This document shows, piece after piece, positions 35,960 to 44,536 of a DNA stretch of 64,000 nucleotides. Every line of letters begins with the position of its first letter. Positions within the stretch are counted from its first letter, which is position 1. The notes under the pieces were generated by a model that searched no databases, had not been told where the DNA came from, and saw only the letters and a program-made list of their open reading frames with translations. The translations under genes and the position numbers were made by a program. Origin of the DNA: Porcincola intestinalis (lineage in GTDB: Bacteria > Bacillota > Clostridia > Lachnospirales > Lachnospiraceae); NCBI RefSeq assembly GCF_009696445.1, contig NZ_VULZ01000006.1, positions 123,406-187,405 of the forward strand, read 5' to 3'.

Positions 35960-36633
35960 GCTTCAATCTTCCTGACGATATTTCCGGCTGCCTTGTATAT
36001 GCTGTGTGCCGGAACCACTCCTCTGACATTGTTCACCGGATAGATGTTCGTATATCTGCCGACCACGGTACCCGGATTCAGGACGGTGTTGCAGCCCACC
36101 TCGACATGATCCCCCAGAAGGGCTCCGATTTTGCGAAGTCCCGTCACATACTCATGCTCTCCGTCCCGGATCACGATATTTTTGCGGTCTGCCTTGATAT
36201 TGGAGGTGATTGCGCCGGCTCCCATGTGCGCATAGAAGCCGAGGACGGAGTCCCCTACATAGTTATAATGCGGAACCTCCACATGGTTGAACAGTACAAC
36301 ATTCTTCAGCTCAGTCGAATTGCCGACCGTCGCGTTCTCGCCGACGATCGCGCAGCCGCGGATGAAGGCACACTGGCGGATCTCCGCATCTCTGCAGATG
36401 ATCGCAGGTCCGTGAATATAGGCGCTGTCAAAGACAACGGCGCTCTTGTGGATCCAGACATCCTCTCCGTACTGCCTGTGTGTATACTCCTCCGGGTCAA
36501 GCGTTTTCCCAAGCTCGAGAATAAAATCCTTGATCTTCGGGAGAACCTCCCACGGATAAGCTGCCCCCTCAAAAAGGTCCTTTGCAATGGTCTCATTGAG
36601 ATCATAGAGTTCTTCAATCCTGCACGGTTCCAT
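35956..36633 (-). CDS. Left-handed beta-helix protein related to GlmU C-terminal domain
   Basis: 225 residues. After an N-terminal helical part, hexapeptide-type repeats (VVFDSAYIHGPAIICRDA, GCAIVGENATVGNSTELK, GDHVEVGCNTVLNPGTVVG) form a left-handed beta-helix like that of the GlmU acetyltransferase domain. There is no nucleotidyltransferase domain. Such proteins are annotated as UDP-N-acetylglucosamine pyrophosphorylase-related. Substrate unknown; a sugar-nucleotide acyltransferase is plausible. It lies between topB and parE, with tight spacing. Confidence 0.8.
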   Translation of the reverse strand: MEPCRIEELYDLNETIAKDLFEGAAYPWEVLPKIKDFILELGKTLDPEEYTHRQYGEDVWIHKSAVVFDSAYIHGPAIICRDAEIRQCAFIRGCAIVGENATVGNSTELKNVVLFNHVEVPHYNYVGDSVLGFYAHMGAGAITSNIKADRKNIVIRDGEHEYVTGLRKIGALLGDHVEVGCNTVLNPGTVVGRYTNIYPVNNVRGVVPAHSIYKAAGNIVRKIEA

Positions 36634-36638
36634 ACTTG

Positions 36639-38822
36639 TTATCCTCCATCCTGATCAGATTTCCTGTTTGACTGCCCGGCAGCCCTCCCGGAAGCTTTGC
36701 CGGGCGGACTTCCGGCAGCCTTTGCCTTTGTTTTTCCGGAAGGCCTGCGTTTCCCGGAGCCGCCTGCATGACCTGTGACCGTCCTTGCCTTGTAGAAAGC
36801 GGCCGCCTCATTATACATCGGAACCATCTGTGTTTCATTGTGAACACTTTTGACAAAGTTTGTCCACTTAGACACATACCCATCCATCGTCTCTGTGTAC
36901 TGCTCGGGGGTAACCTTCCCGTCGGCTACATAGCCCAGCCCCTTTTCCCAGCTGGCTGTCAGCGCCGGATCAAGCAATGACCGGATCGAACAGCGAACCA
37001 CATCGTAGATCATCTCGCCGAGGAGCGTCGGCGTCAGAATCTGTGTTTTGCTGCTGAGCGCGATGTAGCGGTTGTTCACGAGCTTTTTCAGAATCTCAGC
37101 CCGCGTCGCGCTTGTCCCGATGCCGGTTGAGCGGATCTGCTCGCGGAGCTCCTCATCCTCGATCAGCTGACCGGCATTCTCCATCGCGAGGATCATCGAT
37201 CCCGAATTGTACCGCTTTGGCGGCGAGGTCTTTCCTTCCCGGATCTCATATTCTCTGACCGGAAGCTTCTCTCCCTTCCGGAGCTTCTCAAGAACTTCGC
37301 CAAGGGCCCGGTCCGCAGCTTCCTTGTCCGAAGCTTCCTGGACGGTAGCCTCCCTGTCCGCTGCGTCTTCGTTCCCTGAGGCGGGCTGATCTCCCTGAGC
37401 ATCTTTCTGTTTCTTCATGACGGCCAGATATCCTTCATCCTCCAGTACACGATAAGAGGAGAAGAACTTTTCACCCTCCGCATCCAGCGTCAGGGAGATC
37501 TTCCGGTATATGGCCGGCGGATAGAAGATCGAGAGAAAGCGCCGGACAATCGCGCAGTAGACACCGTATTCTGTTCCCTTCAGGCTCTTCAGCGCCCCGA
37601 GTCCCTGTCCGGTCGGAATCAGGGCATAGTGATCGGTAATCTGCTTGTCGTCGACATATTTTGTCTTGGCGATCGTCCTCCACTTTCCGTCATCCAGGGC
37701 CTTCTTTGCGTATGCAGCCGCCGGCTGAAAATTCAGAAGTCCCTTGATGTTGCGGTCAATTTCCTTTGAGATCGCGGTGGAGAGGACGCGCGCATCGGTT
37801 CTGGGATAGGTGACGAGCTTTTTCTCATACAAATCCTGAACATAATTCAGGGTCTGATCCGGGCTGATGTGGAACATCCGGCTGCAGTCATTCTGAAGCT
37901 CGGCCAGATTATACAGAAGGGGCGGGTTTTTCTTCTCCGTTTTCTTCTCGCACTTGTCCACTGCTGCCTGAAGGGGCAGGTTTTTTGAAAGATCCCGGAC
38001 AAAAGCTTCCGCATCCTCCCGTTTTTTGAAGCCATTCTGTGCGTACAAAAGCGGGGAGTTCTCGTACCTGGATCCCTTGACGGCCCGCCACTCGGCGGAG
38101 AATGAACATCCGTTTTTTTCAGTCAGCAGGAATATGCGGTAGAAGGGCGTTTCCTGAAAGGAGCGGATCTCCCGCTCCCGCTTCACTACCATGCCGAGGA
38201 CACAGGTCATCACCCGCCCGACAGAAACCACGCAGTATTTTTCACCGAGGTAGGAGGCCATTGAGCGCCCGTACCGAAGCGTCAGCGCGCGCGAAAAATT
38301 AATTCCCATCAGATAATCTTCCTGTGCGCGCAGGTAGGCGGAGGACGCCAGATTGTCATAGGCGCTGAGCGGCTTTGCCTCATGGATTCCGCGCCGAATC
38401 TCCTCCTCCGTCTGCGAGTCGATCCAGACACGGCGCTCATCCTTGCCCTTCACGTCTGCCATCTGGCGGACAAGGCGGTAAATATACTCTCCCTCACGTC
38501 CGGAGTCGGTGCAGACATAGATCCGCTCCACATCCGGACGGTTGAGCAGCTTTTTGACGACAGCAAACTGCTTTCTGGCAGAGCCGATGACTTCGTATTT
38601 GTATGTGCTCGGAATAAAAGGAAGGGTATCCAGGCTCCACTTCTTATACTTCTGGTCGTAGACCTCCGGATAACTCATTGTGACCAGATGGCCGAGGCAC
38701 CAGGTCACGACAAGATGCTCGGATTCCTGGTAGCCATCGCCTTTGGACATAGATTCCCCAAGCGTCGCGGCAAACTGCTGCGCGACGCTTGGCTTTTCAG
38801 CGATAAACAGATATTTTCCCAT
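36639..38822 (-). CDS. topB: DNA topoisomerase III (type IA)
   Basis: 727 residues. The TOPRIM domain has FIAEKPSVA and TDSGREGEYIYR; the catalytic Tyr339 lies in LVTYPRTDARVL; GTSATRAEILKKL is the typical later block. An Asp/Glu/Ala-rich insert occurs around residues 487-520 and the C-terminus is a Lys/Arg/Gly/Ser tail without zinc fingers. It relaxes negatively supercoiled or decatenates DNA. A chromosomal location among the topoisomerase IV genes argues for a housekeeping enzyme rather than a plasmid one. Confidence 0.93.
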   Translation of the reverse strand: MGKYLFIAEKPSVAQQFAATLGESMSKGDGYQESEHLVVTWCLGHLVTMSYPEVYDQKYKKWSLDTLPFIPSTYKYEVIGSARKQFAVVKKLLNRPDVERIYVCTDSGREGEYIYRLVRQMADVKGKDERRVWIDSQTEEEIRRGIHEAKPLSAYDNLASSAYLRAQEDYLMGINFSRALTLRYGRSMASYLGEKYCVVSVGRVMTCVLGMVVKREREIRSFQETPFYRIFLLTEKNGCSFSAEWRAVKGSRYENSPLLYAQNGFKKREDAEAFVRDLSKNLPLQAAVDKCEKKTEKKNPPLLYNLAELQNDCSRMFHISPDQTLNYVQDLYEKKLVTYPRTDARVLSTAISKEIDRNIKGLLNFQPAAAYAKKALDDGKWRTIAKTKYVDDKQITDHYALIPTGQGLGALKSLKGTEYGVYCAIVRRFLSIFYPPAIYRKISLTLDAEGEKFFSSYRVLEDEGYLAVMKKQKDAQGDQPASGNEDAADREATVQEASDKEAADRALGEVLEKLRKGEKLPVREYEIREGKTSPPKRYNSGSMILAMENAGQLIEDEELREQIRSTGIGTSATRAEILKKLVNNRYIALSSKTQILTPTLLGEMIYDVVRCSIRSLLDPALTASWEKGLGYVADGKVTPEQYTETMDGYVSKWTNFVKSVHNETQMVPMYNEAAAFYKARTVTGHAGGSGKRRPSGKTKAKAAGSPPGKASGRAAGQSNRKSDQDGG

Positions 38823-38941
38823 AGAATGACCGCACTCCTCCCACCGGCTCCTGCCGCGGGAGCGGCGCCGGGCAAGACCTCAGGTTCCCCGGCTTTCTGC
38901 GTTGGTTCTGAAATATGCTTTGTCTGATCTTCTCTGATCTA

Positions 38942-40036
38942 TTACTTGCGGGCGATGTAGCCGAGCGAGACAAGCGTCTCTGCACAAAGCACAGCGCCGC
39001 CGGCAGCTCCCCTCAGGGTATTGTGCGCCAGGCCGATGAACTTCCAGTCATAGACGGTATCCTCTCTCAGCCTGCCGATCGAGACACCCATCCCTTTCTC
39101 ATAATCGACATCCAGCGCTACCTGCGGCCGGTTGTCCTCCTCCAGATACTGGATAAACTGCTTCGGTGCAGACGGAAGATGATGCTCCTGCGGATAGCCG
39201 GAAAAATGAACGAGCCGATCGATCAGCTCCTCTTTCGACGGATGCTTGCGCATCTTCAGGAAAACAGCCGCCGTGTGACCGTTCAGAACCGGCACGCGGA
39301 CACACTGGCAGGTGATAACCGGTTCCTTTGCCGGGACGATGACGCCATCCTCAAGCCTGCCGAGGATCCGCAGCGGCTCCCGCTCGCTCTTCTCCTCCTC
39401 GCCGCCGATGTAAGGGATGATATTCCCGACCATCTCCGGCCAGTCTTTAAAGGTTTTTCCGACACCGGAGATTGCCTGATAAGTCGTGATGACAGCCTCA
39501 TAGGGCTCATATTCCTTCCATGCAGCCAGAGCCGGCGCATAGGCCTGAATCGAACAGTTCGGCTTGACGGCGATGAAGCCTCTCGTGGTTCCGAGCCGTT
39601 TTCTCTGGAAGGGGATCACATCAAAATGGCTGAGATTGATCTCCGGGATGACCATCGGGACATCCGGCGTCCAGCGATGCGCGCTGTTGTTGGAGACGAC
39701 AGGTGTTTCCGTCTTCGCATACGCCTCCTCGATCTTCCGGATCTCATCCTTCGTCATATCGACGGCCGAAAAGACCATATCGACCTGTCCTGCGACAGAC
39801 TCGACATCCGAAACATTCATGACCTTCATGTTCCGGACAGTCTCCGGCATCGGCGTATCCATCTTCCATCTTCCGCCGACTGCCTCCTCATATGTCCTGC
39901 CTGCACTTCTGGCAGAAGCCGCGAGGACTTCGATCTGGAAATACGGATGATCCGAAAGAAGCGTTACAAAGCGCTGTCCGACCATGCCGGTCGCTCCGAG
40001 AATTCCAACCCTGAGTTTTTCCATCTTCATCTCCAT
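38942..40036 (-). CDS. asd: Aspartate-semialdehyde dehydrogenase (archaeal/fungal type)
   Basis: A 364-residue NADP enzyme at the branch to lysine, threonine and methionine. It has the GATGMVGQRF dinucleotide motif, SNNSAHR, catalytic Cys161 in KPNCSIQ, and the GHTAAVF His region. The spacing and SNNSAHR motif match the archaeal-type family. ATG 40036 follows GGAGGGCGG; in-frame ATGs two and four codons later are also possible. A promoter is present upstream. Confidence 0.95.
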   Translation of the reverse strand: MEMKMEKLRVGILGATGMVGQRFVTLLSDHPYFQIEVLAASARSAGRTYEEAVGGRWKMDTPMPETVRNMKVMNVSDVESVAGQVDMVFSAVDMTKDEIRKIEEAYAKTETPVVSNNSAHRWTPDVPMVIPEINLSHFDVIPFQRKRLGTTRGFIAVKPNCSIQAYAPALAAWKEYEPYEAVITTYQAISGVGKTFKDWPEMVGNIIPYIGGEEEKSEREPLRILGRLEDGVIVPAKEPVITCQCVRVPVLNGHTAAVFLKMRKHPSKEELIDRLVHFSGYPQEHHLPSAPKQFIQYLEEDNRPQVALDVDYEKGMGVSIGRLREDTVYDWKFIGLAHNTLRGAAGGAVLCAETLVSLGYIARK

Positions 40037-40085
40037 TCCGCCGCCCTCCGGGCAGCATCATCTTTGCTTCCAAACGGTTTTTAAA

Positions 40086-40114
40086 ACTCTAAACCGAATT
40101 GTTCATGCTGTCAA
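40086..40114 (-). promoter_or_regulatory. Promoter of asd
   Basis: Minus strand: consensus TTGACA, 17 bp, TAGAGT, in the 135-bp space between argH and asd. Confidence 0.6.
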
Positions 40115-40171
40115 GGCTGAGGAGCGGATGCTCCCCGCAGCGTGCCTGCCGAAGGAATCAGCGGCCGCCCG

Positions 40172-41572
40172 TCAGTCCTCCAGGCTGTCGTCCGCATCTC
40201 CCGAAAGATACGCGCGGCAAGCAGCGATCTCCCTGTCCATCGAGCGGGCAGACGGCGCACCCTCCGTCAGGCGTTTTTCCACGCAGGTTCTCAGACTGAT
40301 GGCCTCGTAGATATCTGTATCAAACCGGTCAGAGAACTGTCTGAATTCCTCCAGTGACAGGTCGTCCAGCGCCTTTTTATGATCGATGCAGTACAGGACC
40401 ATCCGGCCGATGATCCCGTGCGCATCGCGGAACGGCACGCCCTTCTCCACCAGATAGTCTGCCGCATCCGTTGCATTTGTAAATCCATGCTTTGCGGAAG
40501 CTTCCATCACATCCGGGCGGAACTGACAGGTGCGGATCATGTCGTCGAACAGCGGGATCTCGATCTTCAGCGTATCAATCGCGTCGAAGGTCAGCTCCTT
40601 GTCCTCCTGCATGTCCTTGTCATATGCCAGCGGGATGCCTTTCATAGTTGTCAGGAGAGAGACGAGGGCTGCATATACGCGGCCCGTCTTTCCGCGGACG
40701 AGCTCCGCGATATCCGGATTCTTTTTCTGCGGCATGATCGACGAGCCCGTGGAATAGGCGTCATCCAGCTCCACGAATCGGTACTCGTTGCTGTTCCAGA
40801 TGATGATCTCCTCAGAGAACCGGGACAGGTGCATCTGGCAGATCGCCAGCGCATCCAGGAACTCGATCAGGTAATCTCTGTCAGACACGCCATCCATCGA
40901 GTTCCGGCAGGGCCCGTCAAAGCCAAGCTCTCTGGCCGTGAAGTTCCGGTCAAGCGGGTAGGTTGTTCCGGCCAGTGCGCCGGAACCAAGCGGACACAGA
41001 TCCATCCGCTCCCGAATGTCCGAAAGCCGCTCGCGGTCACGGCGGAACATCTCAAAGTAGGCGGCCATGTGATGGGCAAGCGTGACCGGCTGCGCCTTCT
41101 GAAGATGCGTGAATCCCGGCATGAAGGTCTCCTTGTTGGCCTCCATCACGGAGAGCAGCGTCTGCAGAAAATGTCTGAGCAGTCCGCTGATTTCCCCGAT
41201 TTCGTCCCGGATGTACATCTTCATATCCAGGGCGACCTGGTCGTTCCGGGAACGCCCTGTGTGCAGCTTCTTTCCGGCGTCGCCGATCCGGTCAATCAGG
41301 TTTGCCTCCACAAAGCTGTGGATATCCTCATAAGCATCCGAGAACGCGAGCCTTCCGTTTTCGATGTCCTCCAGAATGCCGGAGAGCCCGTCCACAATCT
41401 GCCTCATCTCGTCGTCTGTCAGGATGCCCTGCTTTCCGAGCATCGTGGCGTGAACGATGCTGCCCCGGATATCCTGCCGGTAGAGTCTTCTGTCATATGG
41501 AAGGGAATCATTGAACTTCTTTACCAGATCATCCTGCTGTTTTGTGAATCTTCCGCCCCAAAGCTGTGCCAT
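40172..41572 (-). CDS. argH: Argininosuccinate lyase
   Basis: 466 residues, last step of arginine synthesis (argininosuccinate to arginine and fumarate). The fumarase/aspartase signature GSSIMPQKKNPD is exact, with LHTGRSRNDQ and FTHLQKAQPVTLAHH before it. Length is normal. argG is not next to it. queH lies 15 bp upstream on the same strand. Confidence 0.97.
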   Translation of the reverse strand: MAQLWGGRFTKQQDDLVKKFNDSLPYDRRLYRQDIRGSIVHATMLGKQGILTDDEMRQIVDGLSGILEDIENGRLAFSDAYEDIHSFVEANLIDRIGDAGKKLHTGRSRNDQVALDMKMYIRDEIGEISGLLRHFLQTLLSVMEANKETFMPGFTHLQKAQPVTLAHHMAAYFEMFRRDRERLSDIRERMDLCPLGSGALAGTTYPLDRNFTARELGFDGPCRNSMDGVSDRDYLIEFLDALAICQMHLSRFSEEIIIWNSNEYRFVELDDAYSTGSSIMPQKKNPDIAELVRGKTGRVYAALVSLLTTMKGIPLAYDKDMQEDKELTFDAIDTLKIEIPLFDDMIRTCQFRPDVMEASAKHGFTNATDAADYLVEKGVPFRDAHGIIGRMVLYCIDHKKALDDLSLEEFRQFSDRFDTDIYEAISLRTCVEKRLTEGAPSARSMDREIAACRAYLSGDADDSLED

Positions 41573-41587
41573 TGAGATGCTCCTTTC

Positions 41588-42241
41588 TCAGACGCCTGCC
41601 TGTCTTTTTTCCCGCTCGCGCTGAGCTTTTGAATACACACAGCCGCAGAAATCCTGCCTGTACAGCTGGTGCTCCTGCGACAGCTGTACAGACCGCAGAT
41701 AGCCATTTTTCTTTTTAAAGTCGGACGGCAGGTGCCGGACACCGTATTCAGCCTCCAGTTCCTGCCCGATCTCGTTGATCTTTTCCGCGTTTTTCAGCGG
41801 AGAGATGGAAAGAGTTGTCGTGAAATAATCGTAGCCGCCCGCAGCCGCCAGCTTCGCTGCCTCCTCCATCCGGAGTCTGTAGCAGATGAAGCACCGCTCT
41901 CCGCCCTCCGGGAGAGACTCCAGTCCCTTCACCGCACGGTGAAAGATGGAGGGGTCATACCAGCCCGGAAGAAAATCAATCGGATAGCGCGGCTTCATCT
42001 CGGAAATGAGACGCATCAGCTCTTCTTCCCGGAAGCGGTACTCTTCCTTCGGCTCGATATTCGGATTGTAGAAGAAGTCCGTAATCTGAAAATAATCGCT
42101 CAGGTATTCAAGGACATAGCTTGAACACGGAGCGCAGCAGCTGTGAAGAAAGAGCCTTGGCGGCTTTCTCCCGGCCTCATTGTCTGCTTCAATGTGCTTC
42201 AGCAGGGCGTCCAGCTGCTTCTGGTAATTGATCCGGTTCAT
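41588..42241 (-). CDS. queH: Epoxyqueuosine reductase QueH
   Basis: A 217-residue DUF208 protein that reduces epoxyqueuosine to queuosine in tRNA, the cobalamin-free alternative to QueG. Metal-cluster cysteines: HSCCAPCS (Cys35, Cys36, Cys39), CFIC (Cys117, Cys120) and the C-terminal FCGC. queA, an earlier step of the same pathway, is also in this window (56551). Only 3 bp separate it from dut. Confidence 0.93.
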   Translation of the reverse strand: MNRINYQKQLDALLKHIEADNEAGRKPPRLFLHSCCAPCSSYVLEYLSDYFQITDFFYNPNIEPKEEYRFREEELMRLISEMKPRYPIDFLPGWYDPSIFHRAVKGLESLPEGGERCFICYRLRMEEAAKLAAAGGYDYFTTTLSISPLKNAEKINEIGQELEAEYGVRHLPSDFKKKNGYLRSVQLSQEHQLYRQDFCGCVYSKAQREREKRQAGV

Positions 42242-42244
42242 CTC

Positions 42245-42685
42245 TCAAGCCTTCCCGGTGTGGCCGAATCCGCCGTCTCCGCGGCCTGTCTCATCGAGCG
42301 TCTCGGCTTCCTCAAATTCAGGCGCAAGATACGGAAGAATCAGAAGCTGCGCGATGCGCTCTCCCCGCTCGATGACCCGGCTCTGGGACGAGTCGTTGTA
42401 GAGGGCTACCTTGACCTCACCCCTGTAGTCGGAATCAACGACGCCGACACAGTTCGACGGCCGCAGCCCTTCCTTCACCGAGAGCCCGGAGCGTGCAAAG
42501 ATTCCGCCGAAATAACCGGACGGAACGGCCATCGAAAGACCTGTCCCGATCAGCTTTGTCTCGCCCGGCGCCAGCTCAATGCGTTCCTCATCCATGCAGG
42601 CGCGAAGATCCGCCCCCGCAGCCTCCGCGGAACCGCGCGCCGGAAGAACAGCGTCCTCCCTGAGTTTTCTGACTGCAATCCTCAT
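42245..42685 (-). CDS. dut: dUTP diphosphatase
   Basis: A 146-residue trimeric dUTPase that keeps uracil out of DNA and supplies dUMP. Motifs in order: AGADLRA, ARSGLSVKEG, GVVDSDYRGE, RGERIAQLLI, and the C-terminal GRGDGGFGHTGK arm that closes over the active site. ATG 42685 is 7 nt from GGGAGA; ATG 42691 two codons upstream is too close. The upstream in-frame extension was rejected. Confidence 0.95.
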   Translation of the reverse strand: MRIAVRKLREDAVLPARGSAEAAGADLRACMDEERIELAPGETKLIGTGLSMAVPSGYFGGIFARSGLSVKEGLRPSNCVGVVDSDYRGEVKVALYNDSSQSRVIERGERIAQLLILPYLAPEFEEAETLDETGRGDGGFGHTGKA

Positions 42686-42719
42686 ATCCATTTCTCCCAA
42701 ATTCTTTTTCACAGTCCCC

Positions 42720-42746
42720 GGCCTTCTGCCCTGCACAGGGAAGGCC
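42720..42746. other. Hairpin between yitT-like gene and dut
   Basis: GGCCTT pairs with AAGGCC and, inside it, CCCTG with CAGGG. It has no T-tract on either strand. A degenerate copy of the CACAGGGAAG segment recurs at about 42796. Role unclear. Confidence 0.4.
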
Positions 42747-42817
42747 TGCAAACATGCTGTGACATCTTTTTGTTCATAGAGCTGCCTTGTCCTTCACAGG
42801 GAAGAACTGCATTGGTC

Positions 42818-43681
42818 TCAGGCGGACAGGCGCTTTTCAAACTCGCCAAACACACTTGTCCTGGGGTTGCTGAAGATAAACGCAGCCGGGTCGATTGTCT
42901 CCGCTTCCTTTTCAAGAAGCCCCAACTCGTATTCGGAGAGAACCGCCACGACAACCTTGCAGGGCTTCCCCGACCAGGCGCCCTTCGCGTCGATCACCGT
43001 AGCGCCGCGGTCCAGCTTCACATTGATGAACTGTATGAAGGCCTCATTGTGTTCCGAGATGACGTTGACCGTCACAAGGTTGTTCTGCATGTGATACCGG
43101 TCAATCATGATGGAGGCAAATGCCTCCGCCACCAGGCTGTAGACGGCTGTCTGAAGCGAATACCGCAGACCCGCAAACAGATAGACGCAGGCATTGACAG
43201 CCAGATTGACGCGGCCCACCGACAGCTTCCGGTATTTTTCCGTGAGCATCATCCCAAGCAGGTCCGTTCCGCCGGAGGACCCGAACCCCCGGAAGGTGAT
43301 CGAGGTGCCGATCCCCTCCAGGCACCCTCCGACCACCGCCATCGCAAAGACGTTGTCAAGTACCATATGATCCGGAATCGGAATAAAATTCATGAACAGC
43401 GTTTCCACAAGGACAATCAGGAATGTGAACGCAATCGAGGCTTTCCCGAGGATCTTCAGCCCGATCAGAAAGAGCGGAACATCCAGGCAGAAATACACAA
43501 TCGGCTGCAGATTCATCCGGATATGGAAGACAGACGCAAGCCCGCCGGCCACCAGCTGGGAGATCCCGACAAACCCACTGGAATACATATGAGCCGGGAC
43601 GATGAATGTATTGAACGCGATGCAGTAGATGAGTGAGCCCATCAGACAAAGCATCAGATTTTTCGGAGTCAGATGTTTCAT
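42818..43681 (-). CDS. YitT-family membrane protein (DUF161-DUF2179)
   Basis: 287 residues. Five to six hydrophobic segments occupy residues 1 to about 170, with the family motif GFGSSGGTDLLGM. A soluble DUF2179 domain follows (HNEAFIQFINVKLDRGATVIDAKGAW in the sense of a ligand-binding module). The function of YitT proteins is not established. The ribosome site is weak (CCAGG). It is followed by dut; upstream lies the TetR gene. Confidence 0.88.
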   Translation of the reverse strand: MKHLTPKNLMLCLMGSLIYCIAFNTFIVPAHMYSSGFVGISQLVAGGLASVFHIRMNLQPIVYFCLDVPLFLIGLKILGKASIAFTFLIVLVETLFMNFIPIPDHMVLDNVFAMAVVGGCLEGIGTSITFRGFGSSGGTDLLGMMLTEKYRKLSVGRVNLAVNACVYLFAGLRYSLQTAVYSLVAEAFASIMIDRYHMQNNLVTVNVISEHNEAFIQFINVKLDRGATVIDAKGAWSGKPCKVVVAVLSEYELGLLEKEAETIDPAAFIFSNPRTSVFGEFEKRLSA

Positions 43682-43785
43682 AATATCAGAACCTGGCTTT
43701 CATGATGCACAAGAAATCAGCAGCGGCGCAGGGGGCGCCGAATGCATTGTATCCCGCCCATCTTAACGCAGATGCCCTTCCACGG

Positions 43786-44379
43786 TCAACACGGGAGATC
43801 GGGCTGCGGATTCTGCAGAATATGCTGAACGCCTGTAAATGCGATCTTCGACACGCTGTTTGAAAGCTCCTCCAGGGAGCAGGGAATCTTCCCCTGCATC
43901 CAGTCTCGGTAAGCGGCGCCCGCCCCGCCGACAAAGAACCGCACCTGAATGCGGAGATCGCTCACCGGAAGGGAGGAATGTCTTGCATAGATTTCTGTCA
44001 GGACATCGACCGCGGTGTCCTGCGCCGTATTCCAGAAAAAATCAAGGTCCGGGCTGCAGGTCACCATCTTCAGAAAATCAAGATTCTCGGAGACGAGCGA
44101 GACGGCTTCCCTCGTGAATATCTGCCTGTCAAATCTCAGCGAGAAAAAGCTCCTGAGCGTCAGGCGTTTCAGAATATCCTTCGTCTTTGCCTCCGTAAAC
44201 TCGCGAATCAGATCCTGGACAGATGTATAGTGGAGGTAAAAGGTTTTCCGGTCAATATCCGCCTCGCGCGTGATCTCCGCGACTGTGATCTTCTCGGTTC
44301 TCTTTTTCTCCAGAAGCTTGAAGTACGCCTCCTGGATGGCTTTCTTTGTCTTTCTGACTCTTCTGTCCGTCTGAATCAT
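43786..44379 (-). CDS. TetR/AcrR-family transcriptional regulator
   Basis: 197 residues. The N-terminal helix-turn-helix reads KITVAEITREADIDRKTFYLHYTS, with the Y-x-H-F/Y end of TetR proteins. The C-terminal ligand domain is not specific by eye. ATG 44379 lies after GGGGAGAAG; upstream codons run into the promoter region. Divergent from the lactate permease gene, with a shared palindrome between them, so it probably controls itself and lldP. Confidence 0.88.
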   Translation of the reverse strand: MIQTDRRVRKTKKAIQEAYFKLLEKKRTEKITVAEITREADIDRKTFYLHYTSVQDLIREFTEAKTKDILKRLTLRSFFSLRFDRQIFTREAVSLVSENLDFLKMVTCSPDLDFFWNTAQDTAVDVLTEIYARHSSLPVSDLRIQVRFFVGGAGAAYRDWMQGKIPCSLEELSNSVSKIAFTGVQHILQNPQPDLPC

Positions 44380-44472
44380 GCTGTCCACTTCTCCCCAGTT
44401 TGCCTGAATCTGTAGAATAAATCCCGCCTTCGGAATTTCTGGCCATTGAAAGAGCACTCTTACGCGTGAATA

Positions 44473-44490
44473 ATACCACATGTGTGGATA
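44473..44490. promoter_or_regulatory. Palindromic operator between tetR and lldP
   Basis: ATACCACATGTGTGGATAT contains CCACA-TG-TGTGG with matching ATA/TAT flanks. On the minus strand TATTAT (TetR -10) touches one end; on the plus strand TTTGCA, 16 bp, TATGAT leads into lldP. A dimeric TetR protein bound here would cover both promoters. Confidence 0.6.
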
Positions 44491-44536
44491 TTTGCACAGT
44501 AATCCATTCTGATATGATCAGGGGAGGGTGAAGTAT

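Noticed and set aside
42143..43636. Long open frame on the plus strand (about 500 codons), and similar ones at 38915-40084, 10015-11112, 19728-20891 and 47302-48480
   Set aside because: Each is antisense to a certain gene (dut/yitT, asd, accC, pnp, BMP protein). High G+C opens complementary frames; none shows family motifs or a ribosome site of its own.
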